Assembly (NCBI GenBank): GCA_002411015.1
Contig: DHPY01000087.1
Location: 1-64,000, forward strand
Direction: 5' to 3'
Length of the DNA: 64,000 bases
From: Armatimonadetes bacterium UBA5352
GTDB taxonomy: Bacteria > Armatimonadota > Zipacnadia > Zipacnadales > UBA5352
In this document: positions 8,714 through 16,801 of the stretch, in pieces
Position numbering within the stretch: position 1 is the first letter of the stretch
Layout of the letters: the number at the start of each line of letters is the position of its first letter
Program-made: the position numbers and the translations under genes
The notes under the pieces: generated by a model
Told to the model about the DNA's origin: nothing
The model's database searches: none
Seen by the model: only the letters and a program-made list of their open reading frames with translations

Positions 8714-10360
8714 GTGACGCCCGAGCAAGTAACTCAGCGCCTGACAGATCGTCTCGGCGAGGGGCTCCTGAGCACGGAGTCCGCCGGTGAGAAGCGCCTG
8801 TACTGCACCATCGACCCGAAGGGCGTGGTGGACGCGGCGGATGAGCTGTTCAACGGCGCGGGGGGCCGCTACGTCATCACCGCCGGGACCGATGATCGCG
8901 AGAAGAACGACGCCTACCTTGTGAGCCACTTCTTCGCCTTCGACGACGACGACTTCTACGTGACCGTCCACACGCGAGTGCCCGCGGATGATCCGCGCAT
9001 CCAGTCCATCACGCCCACGATCCCCGGCGCGGGTTGGGCTGAGCGCGAGCTACAGGACCTGCTGGGCGTGGAGGCCGTCGGACACCCAGACCCGCGTCGG
9101 CTCGTGCTGCCCGATGACTGGCCGCAGGACGTACACCCGCTCCGCAGCGATTTCACCGCTCAGGACAAGCCGGATGCGGTGCTTGACGGCACACCGAAGA
9201 TGAAGAGCGCTCCTGAGGGCTCGGTGATGGTGCCGGTCGGGCCATACTTCCCGACGCAGCACGAGCCGGAGGCCTTCTCAGTCTTCGTGGACGGCGAGGT
9301 GGTCGTGGACTCCGACTACCGGGGCTTCTACAACCACCGCGGCATTGAGAAGCTCGGCTCGTCAGACCTCACCTACAACCAGATCCCGTTCATCGCCGAG
9401 CGCATCTGCGGGATCTGCGGCTTCGTGCACTCCTGCGCCTACTGCATGGCGGTCGAGGAGGCCGCCGGGATCGAGGTCCCGCGGCGCGCCGACTACATCC
9501 GCACGATCTTCCTTGAGCTGGAGCGGCTGCACTCGCACATGCTCTGGACGGGCGTGGCCGGGCATATCATCGGCTTCGACACGCTCTTCATGCAGACGTG
9601 GCGGATGCGCGAGCCGGTCATGTGGCTGTGCGAGCAGCTCACCGGCAACCGGAAGACCTACGGGATGAACATCGTTGGTGGCGTGCGGCGCGACATCTCC
9701 CGCGACGACTTCCCGAGGATCAAGAAGGTCCTGTCTGATATCGAGCGCGAATGGACGGCGCTGCAGGAGGCCGTGCCGGGCGATTCGACGCTCGTTGGGC
9801 GCCTCGGCAACGTCGGCGAGCTTACTCCCGAGGAGGCGCGGCTGCTCTGCTCGCTCGGGCCGGTTGCGCGCGCTTCGGGGCTGGCGATGGACGTGCGCGT
9901 GGACCATCCTTACGCGGCCTACGACGAGCTTGAGGTCGAGGAGTGCGTGGAGGGCGGCTGCGACACGCTCGCGCGGACCTTCGTGCGACTGCGGGAGACG
10001 CCGGTGGCGATCTCCGTGATCCGCCAGTGCCTCGAGCAGATGCCCGAGGGCGAGGTGCGCGCGGAGATCACTGAGGAGATTCCACCCGGCCTGCAGGGGA
10101 TCGCGGCGGTGGAGGCGCCTCGCGGCGAGAGCTTCCACTGGGTGCTCACGGGGGAGGAGAATCGCCCGGAGCGCTGGCGCGTGCGGGCCCCAACCTACTC
10201 GAACCTCCAGGCGATCAACCCGATGATCGTGGGCGACGTGCTCGCCGATGTGCCGATAGACATCGGGAGCATCGACCCGTGCTACTCCTGCACCGACCGG
10301 ATGGCGGTCATCGACCGGCGCAGCGGCGAGGTGCGGGTGGTGAACACGCGGGAGCTGTGA
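8714..10360 (+). CDS. [NiFe]-hydrogenase group 4 large subunit, NuoC-NuoD fusion (HycE-like)
   Basis: This 548-residue protein has an N-terminal NuoC/30-kDa-like domain (about 1-150) fused to a NuoD-type hydrogenase large subunit, the layout of HycE in formate hydrogenlyase. All four nickel-ligand cysteines are present: Cys232 and Cys235 in RICGICGFVHS, and Cys523 and Cys526 in DPCYSCTDRM. It is therefore a genuine hydrogenase, unlike complex I NuoD. It catalyses interconversion of protons and H2 on the cytoplasmic side. Twenty-two residues follow Cys526, so C-terminal maturation should be checked against relatives. The GTG start at 8714 has GAGGAGG about ten bases upstream. No hyp maturation genes occur in this window, so they must lie elsewhere. 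Confidence 0.9.
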   Translation: MTPEQVTQRLTDRLGEGLLSTESAGEKRLYCTIDPKGVVDAADELFNGAGGRYVITAGTDDREKNDAYLVSHFFAFDDDDFYVTVHTRVPADDPRIQSITPTIPGAGWAERELQDLLGVEAVGHPDPRRLVLPDDWPQDVHPLRSDFTAQDKPDAVLDGTPKMKSAPEGSVMVPVGPYFPTQHEPEAFSVFVDGEVVVDSDYRGFYNHRGIEKLGSSDLTYNQIPFIAERICGICGFVHSCAYCMAVEEAAGIEVPRRADYIRTIFLELERLHSHMLWTGVAGHIIGFDTLFMQTWRMREPVMWLCEQLTGNRKTYGMNIVGGVRRDISRDDFPRIKKVLSDIEREWTALQEAVPGDSTLVGRLGNVGELTPEEARLLCSLGPVARASGLAMDVRVDHPYAAYDELEVEECVEGGCDTLARTFVRLRETPVAISVIRQCLEQMPEGEVRAEITEEIPPGLQGIAAVEAPRGESFHWVLTGEENRPERWRVRAPTYSNLQAINPMIVGDVLADVPIDIGSIDPCYSCTDRMAVIDRRSGEVRVVNTREL

Positions 10361-10406
10361 CAGGCCAAGCGTCGTCCAGCCGCCTCATGGCCTGAGGGGA
10401 CATAGT

Positions 10407-10557
10407 CAGGAGGGGCTGCTTTTCCCGACGCCGCCCGCGGCGGCGGGAAAAGTGGCGCCCGAGCGTCGTTTGCGAGGGCGACAGCTTCCTTGCCAGCCCG
10501 CCGTTTGCCGTTTTGGGCTCCCGAGAAGCGGGCGAGCAGGGAAGCTCGCCCCTCCTG
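10407..10557. repeat. Hairpin-rich intergenic insert inside the hydrogenase cluster
   Basis: The 266-base gap 10361-10626 interrupts an otherwise tight operon. CAGGAGGGGC at 10407-10416 is repeated inverted at 10548-10557. Inside lie a hairpin CTTTTCCCG/CGGGAAAAG with an inner 4-bp stem (10419-10452) and a second, GGGCGAGC/GCTCGCCC with a 6-base loop (10530-10551). GACGCTCGGGC, on the minus strand around 10454-10464, also occurs in the repeat near 42590. It could act as an mRNA-processing or partial-termination element, or be a repeat insertion. No gene is present in the gap. Confidence 0.55.
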
Positions 10558-10626
10558 GAGACCTGCGAAGGCGCCTCACTTTGACGACCCTATGAGCGGA
10601 GAACGCACGTCTACCGAGGTCAGACG

Positions 10627-11556
10627 ATGACGCTGCCAGAGTTCCTGCCGACGATCGGGATCGCCATCGGGAAGATGCTGCTCGTGCTGCTCGTGGCGCC
10701 GCTTCTGGAGGGCGCCATCCGCAAGCTGCGAGCGGTCATCCAGTCCCGCAAGGGGCCGCCGATCTACCAGCCCTACCTCGACCTGATGAAGCTCCTCGCG
10801 AAGGAGGAGCTTCACGTCACCGACAGCCCCATCGTTGCGTGGGGGCCACCGGTGATGCTCGCGGCGATTCTCGTCGCGGCGGGACTGATGCCCATCGGCG
10901 GCCAGGCGCCTGCGCTGACCGCCGGCGATCTCGTGGTCTTCATCGGCCTGCTGGCCCTCGCGAACCTCACGCTCGCCGCGATGGGCTTCGCGACCGGATC
11001 GGCCTTCTCCAGCCTCGGCGCAAGCCGCGAGATCATGGCGATGCTCGCCGCCGAGCCCGTGCTCTTCATCTCGCTGCTGGTGCTTGCGGTGCAGTCCGGC
11101 TCGATGACCTTCGCCGGGCTCCTCGCCGCGCCGATGGGCATCGTGACCATCGTGGCGGCCATCGCCTACATCCTGGCGCTGCAGATGTACGTGGCGAAGG
11201 TCCCGTTCGACATCACCGAGGCCGAGACTGAGCTGATCGGTGGCCCGCTGAGCGAGCTATCCGGGCCGAAGCTGGCCCTCGCGCAGTGGACGATCTACGC
11301 CAAGCAGTTCATCTACAGCTCATTGTTCATCCAGCTCTTCATGCCGTGGACGCTCAGCTACCTCGGCTGGCTGCCGTTTGCGATCGTGGCGAACGTGCTG
11401 CTTGTGCTGCTGCTCGACGTGCTGGTGGTGGGCGTGGTCATGTCGGTGAACCCGCGCCTGCGTCTGGACCAGGCGCTGCGCTACGGGATGAGCCTCGCGG
11501 GCGTGGCGAGTGTCACGCTGATCGTTGCAGCGGTCGTGCAGTTCGTCGGGAGATAG
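10627..11556 (+). CDS. NuoH/HycD-type membrane subunit of the hydrogenase
   Basis: This 309-residue polytopic membrane protein is of the NuoH/HycD/EchB family, the anchor that joins the peripheral hydrogenase arm to the ion channel. Family motifs are SRKGPPIYQPYLDLMKLLAKEE near residue 40 (normally SR.GPP..QP..D..KL) and the acidic loop PFDITEAETELIGGPLSELSG near 200. About eight hydrophobic helices are visible. The ATG start fits the family N-terminus; the upstream GAGGTCAG is a modest ribosome binding site. It follows the hairpin-rich 266-base gap and is only 6 bases before the NuoI/HycF-type gene. Confidence 0.88.
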   Translation: MTLPEFLPTIGIAIGKMLLVLLVAPLLEGAIRKLRAVIQSRKGPPIYQPYLDLMKLLAKEELHVTDSPIVAWGPPVMLAAILVAAGLMPIGGQAPALTAGDLVVFIGLLALANLTLAAMGFATGSAFSSLGASREIMAMLAAEPVLFISLLVLAVQSGSMTFAGLLAAPMGIVTIVAAIAYILALQMYVAKVPFDITEAETELIGGPLSELSGPKLALAQWTIYAKQFIYSSLFIQLFMPWTLSYLGWLPFAIVANVLLVLLLDVLVVGVVMSVNPRLRLDQALRYGMSLAGVASVTLIVAAVVQFVGR

Positions 11557-11562
11557 CGAACC

Positions 11563-12084
11563 ATGCGCGTTTTGAGGCTGCTCTGGAGCAAGCTCAAAGA
11601 GGCGATCATCGCGCTCAAGCCAGGGCGGGTGACGCTGCCCTATCCGTTCGCGCCGCGTGAGCCTGAGGAGGGCTTCCGCGGTCTGCCGAAGGTGGATGTG
11701 AATCGCTGCATCGGCTGCGGCGGCTGCGCGAACGCCTGCCCGGCTCGGTGCATCCGCATAGTGGACCAGGATCAGACCACCCGCGTGCTGTGCTTCCTGC
11801 ATGAGCGCTGCACCTTCTGCGGCCGCTGCGCGGAGGTCTGTCCGGTCGGCGCGATCGAGATGAGCAAGGAGTTCGAGCTCTCCACCACGGACCCACACGA
11901 GGACCTCGTGGGCGAGTATCACATCTTCATGGGCCCCTGCGAGCGGTGCGGGCGCTGCTATGAGGCGCCAAGCGCGCTCGACAGGCTCCAGCAGACCGGG
12001 ATGCGCTGCGACGCGATAGACCGCAAGTGCGCGATCGCCTGCCCGGCGGAAGAGGACGCGGAGACGAAGGAGACCGTCAGGTGA
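11563..12084 (+). CDS. NuoI/HycF-type 2[4Fe-4S] ferredoxin subunit
   Basis: This 173-residue electron-transfer subunit carries two classical [4Fe-4S] motifs: Cys49-x2-Cys52-x2-Cys55-x3-Cys59 and Cys83-x2-Cys86-x2-Cys89-x3-Cys93. A C-terminal segment has six more cysteines (126, 129, 132, 149, 156, 160). It resembles the Cys-rich tail I know from HycF/HyfH of formate hydrogenlyases and may bind zinc or a further cluster. The subunit would relay electrons from the HydBG/FwdB-like input module to the NuoB-type subunit. Its stop TGA is overlapped by the GTG of the next gene (GTGA), so the two are translationally coupled. Confidence 0.88.
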   Translation: MRVLRLLWSKLKEAIIALKPGRVTLPYPFAPREPEEGFRGLPKVDVNRCIGCGGCANACPARCIRIVDQDQTTRVLCFLHERCTFCGRCAEVCPVGAIEMSKEFELSTTDPHEDLVGEYHIFMGPCERCGRCYEAPSALDRLQQTGMRCDAIDRKCAIACPAEEDAETKETVR

Positions 12085-12599
12085 TACGGGACTGGCTGAT
12101 CAAGCGGATTCTTCCGCGCGCGCTGTGGGTATATCATGTGAACTGCGGCGCCTGCAACGGCTGCGACATCGAGGTGCTCGACACGCTCACGCCGTACTAC
12201 GACGCGGAGCGTTTCGGGATCAAGATCGTGGGATCACCGCGCCACGCGGATGCTATCGTCCTGTGCGGGCCGATGACCCGCCAGACCGCACCTGCCGTGC
12301 GGCGCGTGTACGAGGCCGTGCCGGACCCGAAGATCGTCTTCGCAATCGGCTCATGCGCCGTCGGCGGCGGGATGTGGCATGACGCCTACAACGTGCTTGG
12401 CGGAGCGGACCAGGTGCTGCCGGTGGATTTCTACGTGCCGGGATGCCCGCCGCGGCCTGAGGCGATCCTCCACGGTGTCGCGACCGCTCTCGGGCTCACT
12501 GAGCAGGAGGTTGCGCGCGTCAGTGGTGTGCAGCGGGGTAACGAGGTGGATGTGCGCTCACTGCCGCGCGAAGAGCGGCTCGTGCAGGAGCAGGACTGA
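12081..12599 (+). CDS. NuoB-type [NiFe]-hydrogenase small subunit
   Basis: This 172-residue small subunit holds the proximal [4Fe-4S] cluster next to the NiFe site. Ligands are visible as Cys25 and Cys28 (CNGCDIEV, with an extra Cys22 just before), Cys92 (IGSCAVGG) and Cys122 (PGCPPRPEAI). This is the short NuoB-like form typical of group 4 hydrogenases. The GTG at 12081 is preferred because it overlaps the upstream stop and has GGAG about nine bases before it. A longer frame upstream merely overlaps the preceding gene. It is the last recognisable gene of the hydrogenase cluster. Confidence 0.88.
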   Translation: MIRDWLIKRILPRALWVYHVNCGACNGCDIEVLDTLTPYYDAERFGIKIVGSPRHADAIVLCGPMTRQTAPAVRRVYEAVPDPKIVFAIGSCAVGGGMWHDAYNVLGGADQVLPVDFYVPGCPPRPEAILHGVATALGLTEQEVARVSGVQRGNEVDVRSLPREERLVQEQD

Positions 12600-12640
12600 T
12601 GGGTGGCGAACCCTCGGCGGGCACGCAAGCCACGCTCTGA

Positions 12641-13390
12641 GTGATCGCTATGATGAGTCGCCTCATCGGCCGGTGGTCCGACTCGGGTATCTGTCTTCTG
12701 CTGGATGGCGCGACGACCGCCGCGAGTGCCCCTGCCGTTCCGCCCTTCACCACGTGGGTGGATGAGCAGACGGCATCCGGCGGCGTCTTTCGCTTCGACC
12801 TCTACGGCACCGGCGAGTGCGCCGTGGACTGCTACATCGACGAGGAGCCACCCGCCGAAGCCCTCGATCATTGCCTCCGTGGCACCGACGACCTCCTCCT
12901 GCGCGTCCCGGGCGGCAGGCTTTGCTTCGCCTCGGCCGAGGCCGTTGTCGAGCGCAATGAGCGGGGCCAGGACTGCGCGGAGATCCCGCCCGGCGATTAC
13001 GCTCTGCGCGCATGGCTGCTGCAGCCCGCGAACTACCATCCCCTGTGCAGGAGCTTTCGCAGAGAGCGCATCATCGGCATCATTGCGCTTCTCGTCTTCC
13101 TCATCTTCGGGATCATCGGGATCAATCAGCTCAGCACCTTCCTGGCGCTGGTCGTATTGGCGGTGATACTTCTGGCGGGCATCGCCTCGGGTATCTGGCT
13201 GGCGGTCACCGGGCGGGGGGAGCGGAAGCGCCGGGCTACCGAGCGCAGACTGCGCAACGGGCCTGCGGACCTGGTGATCCAGATGACGCCCATCACAGAC
13301 ACGGACGGTCTCGTCGGTGGCGGCGTGGCAGTGGCCGGCGGTGTCGGGCAGGAGCACCCGTGGCCGTGGACGAAATGCTCGCCAACCTGA
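12641..13390 (+). CDS. Hypothetical two-helix membrane protein
   Basis: This is a protein of about 249 residues that I do not recognise. Roughly the first 140 residues are soluble and rich in Asp and Gly. Two adjacent hydrophobic helices follow (about 145-185: IIGIIALLVFLIFGIIGI, then LALVVLAVILLAGIASGIWL), then a basic and glycine-rich tail. The soluble part includes the phrase FRFDLYGTGECAVDCYIDEE. The start is uncertain: GTG at 12641, or ATG at 12650 or 12653. It lies 41 bases after the hydrogenase small subunit and 22 bases before a secreted TIM-barrel-like gene, so it could be co-transcribed with either. No function is proposed. Confidence 0.6.
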   Translation: MIAMMSRLIGRWSDSGICLLLDGATTAASAPAVPPFTTWVDEQTASGGVFRFDLYGTGECAVDCYIDEEPPAEALDHCLRGTDDLLLRVPGGRLCFASAEAVVERNERGQDCAEIPPGDYALRAWLLQPANYHPLCRSFRRERIIGIIALLVFLIFGIIGINQLSTFLALVVLAVILLAGIASGIWLAVTGRGERKRRATERRLRNGPADLVIQMTPITDTDGLVGGGVAVAGGVGQEHPWPWTKCSPT

Positions 13391-13412
13391 GTCAGGATCG
13401 GGAGGCCCATCA

Positions 13413-15098
13413 ATGAAGATCACGCGCATGCTAATCCCCGCACTGCTGTTTGCCGCGATGGCATGCGGCGCGTTTGCCCAGGAGCTTCCACGTAAGAAGC
13501 TCATTCAGACCGGCTGGGACCAGGTGAACCCCGAGCGCCTCGCCCGGCAGGTCGCCGAGGTTGAGCAGCAGCCGTTCAACGGGCAGGTGGTCCGTTTCAA
13601 CAGCCGTGGAGACGCGTCCCAGTTCCGGCTCGTCTTCCAGAACGCCGACTGGAACATGGCGGAGGTCGAAGAGGTCATCGAGGACCTGAAGGCCGCCCAG
13701 GCTGCCTCCACCCAGCCATGGGAGCGCTTCCTGCTGGTGAACGCAAATCCCGGGAACGTTGACTGGTTCGATGACGAGGGCTGGGCGAGCGTGGTGGAGC
13801 ACTGGCGAATCGCCGCGCGCGTGGCTCGCGAAGGCGGCATGAAGGGCATCCTCTTTGATCCGGAGCCCTACAACGAACCCCTCCGCCAGTTCTCGTGGCT
13901 CGCACAGCCGCAGCGTGAGCAGCATACCTTTCTCGAGTACCACGCGAAGGCGCGCGAGCGTGGCGCCGAGGTCATGAACGCCGTCGCGGCCGAGTTCCCG
14001 GATATGACGCTGTTCTGCTACTTCATGAACTCCGTCAACGCGATGGCCGCTGGTCGGCCCGATCCGATCGGCGTGCTCGCGGGCGGGAACTACGATCTTT
14101 TCCCGGCCTTCATCGATGGCTGGCTCGATGTCACTCCGCCCACGGTTACCTTCGTAGATGGCTGCGAATCGGCCTACCTGTTCAACTCGCGCATCGAGTA
14201 CCTCGATGCCTACAATCGCATCAAAGGAGACTGCCAGTACCTCGTGTCGCCTGAGAACCGCGCCAAGTACCGTGCCCAGGTGCAGGCCTCGTTCGGCATC
14301 TACCTCGACCCCTACATCAACCCGCCCGACAGCCGGTGGTATGTGGACCCGATGGGCATGGAGCGCGTGAAGCGCCTCGGACAGAACGTGAGCTTCGCGC
14401 TCGACATCGCCGACGAATACGTCTGGGTCTATGGCGAGCAGGCGAGCTGGTGGGAGACGCCGCATGCGCGGGCGAACGCCCAGCGCTGGTGGGATGCGCT
14501 GCCCGGGATCGCGGAGGAGCTTCGCGCCGCCGCCGATCCGGTCGCGCATGCGCAGCAGCTTCTGGCCTCGATGGGCCCCGACGTGGTGAACCTCGCGGTG
14601 AATGGCGACTTCCAATCCGCTGCGGTGGGCGAGGCAGCCGCGCCGCCGGAGGCGGACTGGGATCCGAACGCCGCGCCGCCCGGCTGGAGCTTCTGGCAGC
14701 AGGCCTACTCGACCGGCACCCCGGGCTGGGACCGCGAGGTCGGGCATGGGGAGCCGGGCTCCGCGCGCATGGCGGGTGTGCTGGAGGGCTGCGTGCTGCA
14801 GAAGATCCCGGTGACCGCGGGGCAGCGCTACTGCGTGGTGGCGTGGCGGAAGATGCAGGGCGCCGGAAGCTCCTCGATCCGCGTGCGCTGGCAGGATCCG
14901 GAGGCGAAGTGGTACCAGCCGTCGCTCGACGTGATGATTGACGCCACCGGCCCGCGCGATGAGTGGGTGCAGATGGCGGGCGTGGTGACCGTGCCGGCGG
15001 GCGCCGGCTTCCTCGTCCCCTTGCTTAACGCGAATGGCCAACTCTCAGCAGATGATGTCATCTGGTACGATGATGTTGTGGTCTTTGCCGTAGATTGA
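13413..15098 (+). CDS. Secreted TIM-barrel-like protein with C-terminal carbohydrate-binding-like domain, paralogue 1
   Basis: This 561-residue protein has a clear signal peptide (MKITRMLIPALLFAAMACG, cut after AFA). The catalytic-like region (about 25-400) has acidic motifs that recur in the next gene: GILFDPE (145-151), FIDGWLD (233-239), VDGCESAY (248-255) and YGEQASWW (340-347). These resemble strand-end motifs of (beta/alpha)8 glycosidases, with Asp149, Glu151, Asp249, Glu252 and Glu342 as candidate active-site residues. From about 390 a jelly-roll-like domain begins (NLAVNGDF...), typical of carbohydrate-binding modules. The ATG at 13413 has GGAGG seven bases upstream. I cannot assign a known GH family. 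Being next to the polysaccharide-lyase region suggests glycan degradation outside the cytoplasm. Confidence 0.7.
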   Translation: MKITRMLIPALLFAAMACGAFAQELPRKKLIQTGWDQVNPERLARQVAEVEQQPFNGQVVRFNSRGDASQFRLVFQNADWNMAEVEEVIEDLKAAQAASTQPWERFLLVNANPGNVDWFDDEGWASVVEHWRIAARVAREGGMKGILFDPEPYNEPLRQFSWLAQPQREQHTFLEYHAKARERGAEVMNAVAAEFPDMTLFCYFMNSVNAMAAGRPDPIGVLAGGNYDLFPAFIDGWLDVTPPTVTFVDGCESAYLFNSRIEYLDAYNRIKGDCQYLVSPENRAKYRAQVQASFGIYLDPYINPPDSRWYVDPMGMERVKRLGQNVSFALDIADEYVWVYGEQASWWETPHARANAQRWWDALPGIAEELRAAADPVAHAQQLLASMGPDVVNLAVNGDFQSAAVGEAAAPPEADWDPNAAPPGWSFWQQAYSTGTPGWDREVGHGEPGSARMAGVLEGCVLQKIPVTAGQRYCVVAWRKMQGAGSSSIRVRWQDPEAKWYQPSLDVMIDATGPRDEWVQMAGVVTVPAGAGFLVPLLNANGQLSADDVIWYDDVVVFAVD

Positions 15099-15119
15099 TG
15101 CCGGATGGGAGTGCTCACC

Positions 15120-16790
15120 ATGCCGCAGGTGCGAGCTACCGCAGTCTGCAGCCTGCTTCTTCTAGCCGCATCGCTCTGCACGGGGCAGCCGGTGGAGAAG
15201 AAGCTGATCTCCGTCGGCTGGGACATGCCCAATGCCGAGCGCCTGCGGGCGAACTATGAACTGATGGATCAGCTCCCGTTCCGGGGCTCATCGATGCGCT
15301 TCACGGGCCGCGGGAACGTGCCGTTCCTCGACTTCGCGCACGGGACCGACAGCTGGAAGCCCGAGGACCTGGCGCAGATCGTCGAGGATCTCGCCGCCGC
15401 CAGGCCACAGCGCCTCACGGAGAACTTCCTGGATGTGAAGGCCACACCCGGTGACGTGGACTGGTTCGACGACGCGGGCTGGGCGGTGATCGTAGATCAC
15501 TGGCGGCAGGCGGCGCGCGTGGCAAAGCAGGGCGGCATCGCGGGCATCCTCTTCGATCCGGAGAGCTACCGCAACGCACAGTTCGGCTATAAGGAGCAGC
15601 CGCAGGCCGCGCAGCATACCTTCGAGGAATACTGCGTCATGGCTCGCCAGCGCGGTGGCGAGGTGATGGCCGCGGTCACGGAGGAGTACCCGGATATCAC
15701 GGTCTTCAGCCTCTTCATGCTCTCGCTGCTCGGGCCGGAGGTTGACCAGCCGTGGCGGCTTGGCACGAGCCGCTACGGCCTCTACCCGGCCTTCATCGAT
15801 GGCTGGCTCGACACGGTCGGGCCGGACGTGACGCTCGTGGACGGCTGCGAGAGCGCCTACCGCTTCAACAGCAACGAAGAGCACCTCAATGCCGCGAACC
15901 TGATCCGCAACACCTGCCAGCGCCTGATCTCGCCGGAGAACCGGTATCGCTACCGCGCGCAAGTGCAGGTCAGCTTCGGGATCTACCTCGACGCCTACGT
16001 CAATCCGCCGGAGTCAAACTGGTACATCGACCCGGGTGAGCAGACACGGCTGCAGCGGCTTGAGGCGAACCTCATCAGCGCGCTCAATGCCGCGGATGAG
16101 TATGTCTGGCTCTACGGTGAGCAGGCGAGCTGGTGGCCGAGCCCGCATCCGACCGCCGACAAGGTGCGCTGGGAGGAGCTCCTGCCGGGCATTACGAGCA
16201 TGCTCTGGTCGGTCGTGGAGCCAGCGGCCTACGCCGCGCGGCTGATGGACGATACCGGCGCGCAGCCGACGAACCTGCTCGACAACGGCGACTTCGCGGC
16301 GGGCCGAGGGGGCGCCGCACCCGAGGGCGTGGCCACCGCGGACTGGATCACGGAGGGGACTCCGCAGGAGTGGAGCTTCTGGCAGAGCGCGGCGGCGGGC
16401 TCGGAGGGCAGTCCGGGGTGGGATGCGGAGGTCGGCCGGACCGCGCCCGGCTCGGCGACGATGACCGGTGTGCGCAGCGGCTGCCTGATCCAGGCGACGG
16501 ACGTGAAGGCTGGCGGGCGCTACGCTGTGGCGGCGTGGTATCGCCAGCAGGGCGAGGGCCAGCCATCGGTGCGCGTGCGCTGGCATACGCCGGACGGGAA
16601 GTGGCATGCCCAGCACCTTGACCGCTTCCTCGCGCCCGACCGGACGGAGGGCGAGTGGCAGCGCATGGTCGGCGTGGTGACGGTGCCGGAGGGCGCGGGG
16701 CGGCTTGTGCTGCTGCTGAACTCCGACGGCGCGCAGAGCGAGAGCGACGTGGTCTGGTGGGACGACGTGGTCGTCTTTGAGGTCGAGTGA
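15120..16790 (+). CDS. Secreted TIM-barrel-like protein with C-terminal carbohydrate-binding-like domain, paralogue 2
   Basis: This 556-residue tandem paralogue of the preceding gene has its own signal peptide (MPQVRATAVCSLLLLAASL, cut near CTG-QP). It shares GILFDPESY, FIDGWLD, VDGCESAYRFNS, SPENR.RYRAQVQ.SFGIYLD and WLYGEQASWW, and the C-terminal NLLDNGDF...SGWxxEVG-type sandwich domain. The pair therefore arose by tandem duplication and has since diverged widely. The ATG at 15120 is preferred over 15105 because GGGAG lies 8 bases before it and the signal peptide follows directly. It is 21 bases downstream of its sister, so one transcript is likely. The activity is unknown; a glycoside hydrolase is inferred from the conserved acidic motifs. 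Confidence 0.7.
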   Translation: MPQVRATAVCSLLLLAASLCTGQPVEKKLISVGWDMPNAERLRANYELMDQLPFRGSSMRFTGRGNVPFLDFAHGTDSWKPEDLAQIVEDLAAARPQRLTENFLDVKATPGDVDWFDDAGWAVIVDHWRQAARVAKQGGIAGILFDPESYRNAQFGYKEQPQAAQHTFEEYCVMARQRGGEVMAAVTEEYPDITVFSLFMLSLLGPEVDQPWRLGTSRYGLYPAFIDGWLDTVGPDVTLVDGCESAYRFNSNEEHLNAANLIRNTCQRLISPENRYRYRAQVQVSFGIYLDAYVNPPESNWYIDPGEQTRLQRLEANLISALNAADEYVWLYGEQASWWPSPHPTADKVRWEELLPGITSMLWSVVEPAAYAARLMDDTGAQPTNLLDNGDFAAGRGGAAPEGVATADWITEGTPQEWSFWQSAAAGSEGSPGWDAEVGRTAPGSATMTGVRSGCLIQATDVKAGGRYAVAAWYRQQGEGQPSVRVRWHTPDGKWHAQHLDRFLAPDRTEGEWQRMVGVVTVPEGAGRLVLLLNSDGAQSESDVVWWDDVVVFEVE

Positions 16791-16801
16791 GAGGGGCCGG
16801 A

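Noticed and set aside
8714..10360. Possibility that the large subunit is just complex I NuoCD rather than a hydrogenase.
   Set aside because: Both CxxC pairs for nickel (232/235 and 523/526) are intact; complex I NuoD lacks them.
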